Assembly: GCA_030765065.1 (NCBI GenBank) | Contig: CM060990.1 | Coordinates: forward strand, 415,161,198-415,225,197 | DNA: 64,000 bases | Source: Deroplatys truncata | Lineage: Eukaryota; Arthropoda; Insecta; Mantodea; Mantidae | Direction of reading: 5' to 3' | Part shown: positions 47,901-57,437 of the stretch, piece after piece | How the letters are laid out: every line of letters begins with the position of its first letter | Position numbering within the stretch: the stretch's first letter is position 1 | Position numbers and translations under genes: made by a program | The notes under the pieces: generated by a model | The model's database searches: none | What the model was told of the DNA's origin: nothing | What the model saw: only the letters and a program-made list of their open reading frames with translations

Positions 47901-47950
47901 ACAATTGGGCTGGTGTAATCTGGTGAGGGACACAGGACTAACGTGAACGG

Positions 47951-48810
47951 GTAGCGATTATTACAGAGTCAGCACAATAAGCCTTACGGTACAGTACAGC
48001 CGGAGTTTCTGCAGACGGGTCTAATTCCTAAAACAATTTCATCACTGAGAAAACTAATTCCGTATTCGGAATTAATGCCATAATTTGATTTGGTTATGGG
48101 TCTTATGATTGGCTAGAAAAAGGTTAATATTCAAATCCCTTCCATTCAGCGAAAAACTGTTTTTGATGCGTGAAGTCATCTATATATCACGCTACAAAAT
48201 TAACCTCAATTGTAGTTTAGAAACCTTATTTGGAAGGGGTTTATTGCTTAATAAAGCTTAAAGATGAAGGTAACTTATAAAACAACGTTATGAGAAGTTA
48301 ACACATGCAAACAAAATTTAATGGAAAACAAAAAGCTAATAAGTAGAGAGGTGGTGGAGTGTAATTGCTTTTATACTTTACCAGGGAAAAGGTAAAAGCT
48401 CGGATGAGATCAGAGTAAAGAAAGGCTATGATGAACCAGTAGGTTGTGTAGAAACTCAGAAACTGTATTATTTGATGTACAGGATAAACTATATTCGGTG
48501 CTATTTATGGAACTTGTTCAGGAGTAAACCAGTAGGTTATATAGGAAAAGGATAGCACTGAAAATTGTGTTTATGTGGGAAGATTCAGGGAAAAAGAGGA
48601 GAGATGCTAGGCTGATCTGGTGTTAGACGGCAGAAAATGCATTTATGTGGGAGAGATGAGAATAACGAGGACAGGTGCTAGGGCTAGAGGTTGAAGGTGT
48701 ATAAGGGTGGCTCTAGGAACAATTTAGCGTTTATTGGAGGTAGATGAAGTAGGAGTATGCGTGGTGATACGCTGGAGATAGGGTATATTGTATTTCTGAC
48801 GCTGGAAGAT
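47951..48810. other. No feature recognised
   Basis: GAG/AGG-rich in the second half (48340-48800), grading into the minisatellite that follows. No coding block was seen. Confidence 0.4.
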
Positions 48811-49850
48811 ATCTTTAAGTCATTTTACGAGCTTTTTAGACGCCTTAACAGGTGCTATTATGCGCTCTTACCGCCATTTTGAACACTTTTAGGAAAATTT
48901 AGGAACTGTTATGAGACTTTCGGTCATTGACATACGTATTATGAAGGGTTATGTTAGGAGTATTTCAGACACTTCAAATATATTCTGGGCTTTGGATCAG
49001 GGATTAGTGCAGACGTTGAGGGCTTTTTGGAACACAAGCAGGGCAAGTTTCAGACATTTCAACTTACTTTAGTAACTGAAGCTATTATTCTCAGCATTGG
49101 TACAGGTTTTTAAGACTTTTAGAACATCTTGAACGATTGTATGTAGTTTTAAAGTAGTTTGACACTGTTGTAAGCATTTTTGCGGGGTTACGGTGGGAGC
49201 ATTTTAGGCTCTTTGAATGTATTTTATGCTAGGTATTAGCACAGGCGTTTTGGGAGCTTTAGATTACCAGCAGGGGAAACTTCAGGCATTTCAAAGGTAC
49301 TTTGAAATCTGGAGGAAGTATTCTCAGAATATTGCTACAGGTTATACAATCATTCATGACATCCGGAAGGTATTTTGGGAAATTTTAAGGCTAATTTTTA
49401 GGATTAATTCAAGTATTTTGGGCCCATTTCATGGATAATTCAGGCATTAACACAGGTACGTTAAAGCAATTTCATGGATAATTGTTGCATGAACACAGGT
49501 ATTTAGGCTCAAATTCATGGGTAATTCAGGTATTAATACAGGTTCTTTGGCTCCATTTGATGGGTAGTTCAGGTGTTAACACAGGTATTTGGACTAATTT
49601 TCATGCGCATTTTGGACACCTTGCATACGTATTTTGAGCACTTCTATGGGCATTTCGTACACTGTCATAGGTCTTTGGACACCTCTATGGGCAGTTCAGA
49701 GTCCTTTGACGGTATATTTGACTATCTTATAGGCATTTCGGAATGCTTCTCTGAGCATTTAGAGCCCTGGAACAGACGCTTGGCATACCCTTTAAGGCAT
49801 TCAATTATGTTATATAGAGATTTTCTCTCGTATTGTACATGATTTGTGAT
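48811..49850. repeat. Degenerate minisatellite, unit about 43 bp
   Basis: Best copies are at 49414-49620: consecutive units read like TTTGG-CCATTTCATGG, then GTAATTCAGGTATTAACACA, then GGTA, with joins every 42-44 bp. Units become more diverged towards 48811 and 49840 but keep the TTTTGG-, ATGGGCA(T/G)TTC- and -ACAGGT landmarks. About 20-24 units in all. Confidence 0.75.
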
Positions 49851-50220
49851 GTTATGCAGTCATTTCTCTCGTTTTAAGGTCATATTGAATCCATTTATGA
49901 ACTAATGTATATTCCAATGTTAACATGCGATAAACTATGTATGGGTAACAGCCTTTCTAATACATATAGAACAAGTCTAAACAAACCCATCCTTGTGTTT
50001 TAGGAGATTGTTATAACGCTTTATTCAGTTTAGTTGTTTTATGTCCTCACTTTTGTATGGTTACGGTGATGACTTCAATAGTTTCATTTAGGTTCATATA
50101 AAGTTTATCGGTGGGTCATTAGAAAAGGATTGTATGGGTAGGCACCTCTGGTCTTTATCTTGGCTTGACATCAGCATTATAAATCAGTCATACTGGCAGA
50201 TGTTATGCCTTCCTTTACCC

Positions 50221-50254
<34 letters not shown>
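50221..50254. repeat. (TAT)n microsatellite
   Basis: Eleven uninterrupted TAT/ATT triplets. Confidence 0.96.
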
Positions 50255-51430
50255 TCATTAGATGTGTTCTAGGTTTACACGCAGCACTTTTGTAATCCGT
50301 ATTCTATAACTGTAAACTCATGAAGTAAATATATATCTTGAGATCCATGTCGGATTCTCTTATCACTGTTTACAGCGCTGTACTGTCCATATGCATATGT
50401 TGATATTCTGACCTCTGTAATGCCTGTTTTGTTATTATGAGACGTCAACGTAATTTTATTCACTTCTACTGACAGAAAAATACGCTGTCCTGACAGGATC
50501 AAATTCATGGGTGTTATTATTATTTTTTGGATTTAACGTAGTCCGCACAGCTATCAAATCTGATGCACTGCATAATGGCACCACGATTTATACCTTTAAA
50601 ATGTTTTCATTACAGAGCCATGTATATCTAGTGCATACATCTTAGGTCGTAAGCCAATAAAGCAATAGATAATTTTACCATTAGCGTCATCTTTAATTTT
50701 TTCTGAAACGTTGCTGTTTTGTGTGGGCGATGTATACGCCTTGCAGGTAAATCAGCCGTGTCTAAGTGCTCAAGAGAACGTAGCTTGTCCTCGTGTACCT
50801 CTCTAGTTGTCATTCGATGGATGAAGGAATCTGTATCCATGTACATAAGCTTCAGATTTTGAGCTCAATAATATGGCAATAACACATCGCAATGATAGAG
50901 GTAGACTTACGTCTTAGAAATGTCCAACAGGCACATTCCAATTTATGTAGTTTTGTTGAATACAATCCCTTGCGAGGCTGTATGTACAGCAGCTAGCTTA
51001 GATCCATATATAGTTCTAACGGTGATTTTATGATTAACAATCAACTTTTTCAGGTTATTCTTACTGTAAGAAGTCCTATATGCATCGGATTACGTAGGTT
51101 CTCCATGTTTTCTCCAAATATTGCTATATTAGAAAGTTTATAGAGATCCCTCTCGAACATATTTGCAACCTGTTATCATAGCCGGTTATTAAATTCGACC
51201 TAAGGTTTTAACCACTGTGACTGTCAGAAGTGCGGCACACGATGGATTTTCCTTATACGTAGTCCCTAACTAGGAACTGGCTTCAAGGTCAGGTAATGTA
51301 CTACATGCATATTTCAGGTTCAAGATGAGGAATTAGGTACCTTGTAGACAACTCATTGGGCTTCAGGCACTCATGCAGAAAAGTTAAAAGTTATGCAGGT
51401 TGTGGAGCTAAGCAGGACACGCAAATATTA

Positions 51431-52742
51431 CGAGGGCGGTTCGAAAGGTATAGCACAATATTTTTTTAAAAAAGTTTAATAGTTAAAAAAACCACAATAG
51501 CAAATGAACTTATACCTTTTACCTACTTTTCGACATAGCCAACAAGTTTCTCAACACATTTATCCCATCGAGATACCAGTTTCAATATGCCCTGTTCGTA
51601 GATGTCCGTTTCCTTGAAGTATAGCCATCTGCGGATTGCTGATTTCACTTCCGCATCTGTCGCAAGTGTTGGCCGGCCAGGAATTTATTCATGGGACCAA
51701 ACAGATGAAAGTCCGACGGTGCAAGGTCCGGACATTATGGTGGATGCTGTAGCACCTCCCAACGAAGTTTTGTGATTTTCTGATGAACAGCACCAGCAAC
51801 ATGGGGGCGAGCATTCTCATGAAAAATTTTGACATAGTCAGCATCCATGTTGCGTTTGTCACGAAGGGCACGACGCAATTTCACCAAAGTTTTCATGTAC
51901 GCTGCAGCATTCGCAGTGGTCCCGTGTTCAGCAAAGTCCACCGATACAACACCATGCATATCCTAGAACACCGTCACAAGCACTTTCCTAGCAGATTGAG
52001 TCACTTTGAATTGTTTCTTCACCGGGGAACCTGCATGTTTCCACTCCATACTTGCCTGCTTGGTTTCGGGCGTGTAGTGGTATGCCCAGGGCTCATTACC
52101 AGTGACGATACCTTTCAGAAACTCATGCCTTTCTGCGGTGTACCACGTTAGGTGATTCAAGCTCCTCATCATTCGCTGGCACTTGTGGTTGTCTGTCAGG
52201 TACTTAGGCACCCAACGCGCACTAACGTTACGAAATTTCAACGTGTCATGGACACTGCACAATAGGAAATGTTGAATTGTTGCGACAAGGTTCGTAGTTG
52301 CACACGCCGGTCGTTAAAAATTTCTGCATCAAAGCCTCTGACATTCTGCAGGCTTGCAGCTCTTACCGGCATCCCGGGGCGTGGCGAATCACTAAGGTTT
52401 ACACAGCCCTCTAGGAAGAATGCACACCACCTGGAGACATTGCTACGGTCCATACAATCATCCCCATATACGCCATGCATGTCGCTGTGAATATAACTCG
52501 GTTAATGGCCTTTGGCTCACAAATATCGAACCACACTTCTCTGCTCTTCACACGTGGACGATAGTAACATGCGCGCCACCCTTTTTGCGTAGTTTACGCT
52601 TCTCTCGCTAGAGCAGCACATGAAAAAAGAACTACACTCTGTAGTGAAAACTTCAAGCTATGTGTGTGTGAATTTGCAACATTCCAGCTTCAATACCACG
52701 GCAGAAATAAATTATTGTGCGTTACTTTTCGATCCGCCCTCG
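51431..52742 (-). mobile_element. mariner element with TA target duplication
   Basis: Inverted ends CGAGGGCGGTTCGAAAGGTA (left) and CGAGGGCGGATCGAAAAGTA (right, reverse complement) are flanked by TA at 51429-51430 and 52743-52744. The length of 1,312 bp is normal for mariner. Confidence 0.93.
51520..52500 (-). pseudogene. mariner transposase with two catalytic Asp lost
   Basis: On the minus strand: MDRSNVSRWCAFFLEGCVNL and DSPRPGMPV (helix-turn-helix linker), NDRRVQLRTLSQQFNIS, FRNVSARWVPKYLTD, then the catalytic region IVTGNEPWAYHYTPETKQAS, VSVDFAEHGTTANAAAYMKT, FHENARPHVAG, CPDLAPSDFHLFGPM and a C-terminal end near VSRWDKCVEKLVGYVEK. In active mariner the first two sites are TGDE and HDNARPH. 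Here they are TGNE and HENARPH, so the first two Asp codons are Asn and Glu. The third Asp (PSD) remains. Four frame changes also break it. The family is the classical DD34D mariner type. Confidence 0.9.
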
Positions 52743-53386
52743 TATATACACCAGGTGCGTCAGCTGCCTCTATTTAGTTTTGGATTTATGCAACGTGCTA
52801 AGCGACATATGTGATTTACGCCTTTCTTGAAAGCCTTCTAATGGCTCATTTGCATAACACTTTATAGAGGAGGGATGGATTACTAAGTGCATGGGTGTTT
52901 TACGAGACAGAATGCAATCGCTATGTATGTTGATGCCAAAAATATTCCACACAGGCACTGGGAGCTCAATAGCACCTTTAACTGATTTTGCAAACTTTTA
53001 TTCTTTAGCATACATTCATACATGCCTTTGAAAATCCCCCTGATGGAACATTTTATCACATATATCGGTTGAAAAAAGCTATTTGAAAACAAAGTGGCAT
53101 ATCTACGCAGTGCGACCAATTGGATTTAAACCCTCATCCAACAAAGGTTCGTTGTACAGCCTTATTAAAAATGTTAAGTATTTGGTAGATAATTTCACTT
53201 CTGTCACGAGGTATGAAATCTTTCAGTTCGTACAGCAATTGAAACGGCTGATGCAGTTTGCTTATTTGAGTTAAAACTACCAAAACCAGCTGCAAACGCA
53301 GGATAAAGCTGCCAAAATTGCGTAAAAATTCGAAGTGGGTTCTGAATTCTGCAATAATTTATTCGTATAGGAACCTCACCTCGCAA

Positions 53387-53462
53387 GGTAGCATTGGCTT
53401 AATAGTATTATCGTGGTTGCTTTACCACTGTGTTACTCTAGTTCGGGTTCAAATCCTTCGTG
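53387..53462 (+). other. tRNA-like module, left side of the second DD41D element
   Basis: Box-A-like GGTAGCATTGGCTTAATAG and box-B-like GGGTTCAAATCC, matching the module at 22658-22735. Confidence 0.5.
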
Positions 53463-53791
53463 TTGGTTCGAACTTTTTATTCACTTTTGTTTTCTCTCTT
53501 TGGGCCCATAATTTGATATTATGATCCAAAGAACAATTTTGATAACATTATAAGTGTATACAAAATAGAACAATCGCAATGTTTTCCACTGCCAGGTGGA
53601 TAACCTATACTTCGTAGTAGACGATTTGTTGTGCTCGCTATGATGTTTGGCCCATTCAACCAAGTTTAAAACACTTCATACATGCCAATTGGCTTTAACT
53701 ATATGTTCCTGCGTCAGTGCTTGGCTGAATAAACCCTCCATTATCTACTGAGTATTAGGAACGTTTCTAAGAAACACGGCTGCTGTCATAA

Positions 53792-54840
53792 TGTATACAA
53801 ACAACGAGTATGTTGTCATACTGTTAATCTATGCAGAAACAAGCTGTAATGCACTGTCAGCAAAACACCTGTATGAAGAACAGTTTCCAGGAAGGAGGGC
53901 ACCTACTGCAGGCACTTTTCGAAGGGTTGAAGGACGCCTTCGTGAAACAGGATGATTTGGAACAGCACCACCTGCTCGTAATACTCCAGTAACCTCTAGA
54001 GGCTGTGCGAAACGCAATAATAGACAATCCACATACCAGTTCAAGGGCCATAGCACAAGATCTGTACATAAGTCTAAGTCCGTCCGCAGTGATGCGCATA
54101 TTGCACCGCAATAAATAGCATCCGTACCATCTGCAACTACACCAGGCTCTCCACGGACGCAACCTTCAAGCGCGAGTGGTAAATGCACAGTGGCTACAGC
54201 AGCGAGCGCAAATGAATGCATTGTTTTTAGGAAGAGTCCCCGTCAGTGATGAAACCACATTCCACAATAACGAACTGCTGACCGTCATAATATGCACTTC
54301 TGAGAATAGGCGATCATCACTGGATGAGAGAAGCTGCATTCCAGGTGCATTGGAGCATTAATGCCTGGTGGGAAATATTAAGCGACTAGTTAACTGGACG
54401 GCACTTTTTAAAGCAAACTCACAGAACAATGGTGGCTTGCATTTCTACAAGAGGAATTATCATTGCTACTAGCAGATGTGCCACTAGTGAAAAGGACAGG
54501 GGTGTGGTTCCAGCAAGATGGAGCTCCATCATACTGGTCACTGATTCTAAGGAATCACTTGGATAGGACATATCCGCAAACATGGATTGGCCGAGTGGGC
54601 CCAATCGCATGGCCCCCTAAGTCACTTGATCACACCCCACTGCATTTATTTCTGTTTGATAATTTAAAGTAACGGGTCTAAGCTTAAAAACAGTAAAGCC
54701 CAAATCATCTACGGGCGCTCATACGTGAAGAATGCAGGCAGATTACACCGCGCATGTTACAGCATGCAGGAAGATCTCTCCGGCAACGTACTCAAATGTG
54801 CATTCATGAAGGGGTCTTGATTTTCAAGATTTACTTCGTT
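53792..54840 (+). pseudogene. DD41D-type transposase with third Asp changed to His
   Basis: Begins at ATG 53792 with YTNNEYVVILLIYAETSCNA and continues GTFRRVEGRLRETG, FLGRVPVSDETTF (first catalytic Asp near 54244), then a single open frame 54463-54672 with FQQDGAPSYW (second Asp at 54517-54519), RNHLDRTYPQTWIG and WPPKSLDHTPLHLFLFDNLK. The codon at 54643-54645, where the third Asp belongs, is CAT (His). It lies exactly 41 residues after the second Asp, with no frameshift between, so the DD41D spacing can be read directly. Three or more frameshifts lie upstream. Non-functional. Confidence 0.83.
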
Positions 54841-55144
54841 GATGAAATCTACGCTCTTTAACAATTTATTATTCTATTTACCCCTGAAATTAGCACATTT
54901 GTAAATCCTTTGTCAGTAGAAGTAAAAAATAAGGTTTAAACATGAAACAAAAACTGTTAGAATTAATAGCGTATACATGTGCCCAAAAGAATGAAAGCTA
55001 ATTACTCAACACAATTTATATTTGATTGTAGCTCCTGCGGCTTTGGTTCACAGGAAAGCCAATAACAAAAATATGTAAGTTAGTGTAATAAAATACAGAA
55101 AATAAACACAAGGAGAAGGGAAAAAGAACCAAAACAATTTATAT

Positions 55145-55206
55145 TTGAACCTTCAAAGCTATCTTTTGGTTCACCACATTCCGTCAGCTAACCACCCACT
55201 CGTCCA
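55145..55206 (-). other. tRNA-like module, right side of the second DD41D element
   Basis: On the minus strand GACGAGTGGGTGGTTAGCTG precedes GAAGGTTCAAA (box B). Inverted relative to the left module, as in the other element. Confidence 0.45.
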
Positions 55207-56677
55207 GATCCCACGTAATCTGTCCTGCTTTTCGGGAGAACGCTCCTCTAGCTCCTTGCATGCATTATATCTACAAAAAACGTCGTTCTTAAGCCTTTCG
55301 CAGCTCCTTGTTATCATTCATGCCTTGAATCATTAATACTGGTTGAGTATAGTACCGAATAGAAGGGCATAGCTTTGTTTGATAAGGGAGTCAATGTTTT
55401 CACAGTAGACTATGAACCCCGAGTTTTATAGATAGGATTACCTATGGGCAGTTGACTCGTCTGGTATATCATCTTCTGGTAGTATTTCTAGATCGAAATC
55501 TGAGGAGAAATCCAGCATAATGGAGACCGTGCACATTACACAACCATATTAGTTATTTGCGTCTTCATATGTCATAATATAAAACGGTATTAGTGGTTCA
55601 AACTTCTCCATGTAAATGTTGTTAACCTCTACGTAACGATAGCACCTGGAGTTCAATTCCGGTGGCACGGCATGGCAGTCCATGTAAGTCCTGGAGAGAT
55701 TAAATAATAAGCAGGATCAACTTTATGCATTTTCAATGTCTGAATATATCAAAGACATCAGTTAGGAGAAGAATATCGGAGATTAAGTAGAGATCACTGT
55801 ATTCACCCAGGTTTGTTATATTAAATGGCCTTCATGCTTTTTCAGCATGCTCGTTATCAGCACACTATCTTATTCTCTGTTATGTTTATTGTAGATGTCT
55901 TTCGTCAAAGGCAGACATGTATCGCTCAAGGTATCCCACGATGTAGCATGGTCATAGGGAAATACTCCTTTACGAGTCATCAAGTACAACTTGTCCACTC
56001 CGAAGTACATGCATGTCTCATGGTATGCTGTTAGGGTTTTCACTAGCTTAACCAGACTGGCACTCAGGAAACCATAGGTGTCCACAAACTGGAGCTCAAT
56101 ATTTACATCGTACTTACAGAATTAGATGTAGCTTGCTTGTAAGCTCGAAACTACCTCCACTCTTTCGCTTGTAAAGTCAAGCTCCTTAATGATAAAATGC
56201 GAATTATATCCGCGTAGGTTATGCATAAAGGCAGGCGTGTATTCAGGTGTTTTACGGGAAAAATTGCACTTATTGTGCTGACTTCCTCACTATTCGCTTC
56301 TGATATGGTCATGGCAGCGTACTTTGTACTTCAGTTCTGCAAATCCTTTAGCACATAAATAGCACTTTGTAAAAGACCCGGTAATCGTTTATGCTTCATT
56401 CGTAGGTTTCATCAGCTTAACAGATTTGTATATGCTGTCGATCTTCTTCGCAATGGATGTTAGGTATTCCATGAACTTCTCATGAGCATCACAACCACGA
56501 TATGTATAATGCTGAATAGGAAGGCCACTTTACAGAACTTTAACAAATTGGCCAGGTCCTACATAGGCCTTTAAGCGTATTGGAGAATGCTTCTCATACG
56601 GAAGTATATAGGAAGACTCATGATTAGTTTTTGAGTACTTTTGTTTGCTTTTAACTTGTGGATGCTCTTTAACTGAT

Positions 56678-56920
56678 ACAGTTCTTAGCTTCCCATACCA
56701 TATTAGGCGCGAAAGAACGGACATGTTTCTCAGAGGCACCTTTACCAGGCTTGAGGTTCTTTTACGTGCCCAAATCTACGACACGGGACCAGCGGCCTTA
56801 CTTCCCTTACCAAGGAAGCCATACTAAGGATTTCTTACTCCCGAAAAAAATGCGTCGCCCTCCGCGGTGTTTAAACCCGCGATCTCGGTTTCAGGATTAG
56901 CAGAGCATGCATGATACGGT
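56678..56920 (-). mobile_element. tRNA-headed SINE, family A, copy 3 (inside the polymerase)
   Basis: On the minus strand GATCGCGGGTTTAAACACCG (box B region), then GTAGATTTGGGCACGTAAAA and the tail CTAATATGGTATGGGAAGCT match the copies at 4391 and 11722. It separates exonuclease-motif residues of the polymerase from the following block. Confidence 0.78.
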
Positions 56921-57148
56921 ATGAGAATGCTCCACAAAATCTGCATAGATGACGTAAGGAAACTTCAACATTTTATACACTTTTAAGTCGAACGGTAGAG
57001 TTGTCCTTGGTAGGAATCAACTGTCCTTGCAATATCATGTTGACTGCAGATATTGCAATGTTCTTGGAGTGTTTCCAAAGCGCTTCTGCCATACCAGTGA
57101 TCAAAATACGTAAACCAACGCTTGCATGTATATATATAGCAAAAGGAA

Positions 57149-57437
57149 TTCGGGGTTATATTCTGAAATGTACAAGGATTGTTTGAAAAGTTAAAGAACA
57201 GAGAAATAATGCAGATCTTAAGATTAGGTGATGTGATAGGGGTGGTAGAGACTTGGTTGGCAAACGACTTTCTTGTGGAAATAAGCGACTTTGAGTTCTA
57301 CGGGAAAAGTGGAACAAAAAAGAGCGTAAGAGAACGAATGTCAGGTGGGTTAGGTATATTTGTTAGGAAAGATTTGAAATGCAAAGTGAAAGTGTGTAAA
57401 GATTTGGGAGAAAATTCGGTGTTGTGGTGCGTATTAA
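57149..57437 (+). pseudogene. LINE endonuclease, part before the piggyBac
   Basis: The domain begins at 57149 with V-I-F-stop-N-V-Q-G-L, where the stop (TGA) replaces the Trp of the conserved FWN start. It continues KLKNREIMQILRLGDVIGVV, ETWL (catalytic Glu region), GGLGIFVRKDLKCKVKVCKD and SVLWCVL, which ends exactly at the TTAA target site. From 57179 the frame is open. An APE-type endonuclease of this kind nicks DNA to prime reverse transcription. The upstream ORF or untranslated region is not recognisable, because polymerase remnant lies directly before it, so this copy may be 5' truncated. Confidence 0.85.

Larger units (their letters stand above)
43200..47950 (+). mobile_element. Decayed two-ORF LINE (R1/Jockey-group)
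   Basis: A GC-richer 5' leader (43100-43300), an ORF1 remnant, then endonuclease, reverse transcriptase, RNase H and a C-terminal cysteine-type tail occur in canonical order on the plus strand. The copy is almost full length but carries many stops. Confidence 0.78.
52749..55464 (+). mobile_element. Second DD41D mariner-like element (single unit)
   Basis: It starts CACCAGGTGCGTCAGCTGCC and ends with the inverted GGCAGTTGACTCGTCTGG, with TATA on both sides (52743-52746 or 52745-52748, and 55465-55468). It is colinear with unit A of the composite at 22.0-24.8 kb and shows the undisturbed single-unit structure of about 2.7 kb. Its left end abuts the TA of the mariner. Confidence 0.88.
50628..57075 (-). 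pseudogene. Polinton/Maverick-type DNA polymerase B, minus strand, split by three insertions
   Basis: Reading from 57075 to 50628 gives a protein-primed family-B DNA polymerase in order: KMLKFPYVIYADF (exonuclease motif I, about 56950-57000), YVGPGQFVKVL and GCDAHEKFMEYLTSIAKKID (56440-56510), FMHNLRGYNSHF-like residues near 56210, FVDTYGFLSASLVKLVKTL, GVDKLYLMTRKGVFPYDHAT (55930-56000), EYSDLYLISDILLLTDVFD (about 55740-55800), YEDANN near 55570, then after two transposons LHNLHN (about 51390), ERDLYKLSNIAIFGENMENL-like (51110-51170), GIVFNKTT and LLDISKT (50910-50960), and MYMDTDSF, the catalytic DTDS motif (50823-50846). Frameshifts and stops abound. The three interruptions are a SINE, a DD41D element and a mariner. 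No companion Polinton genes were seen. Confidence 0.83.
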
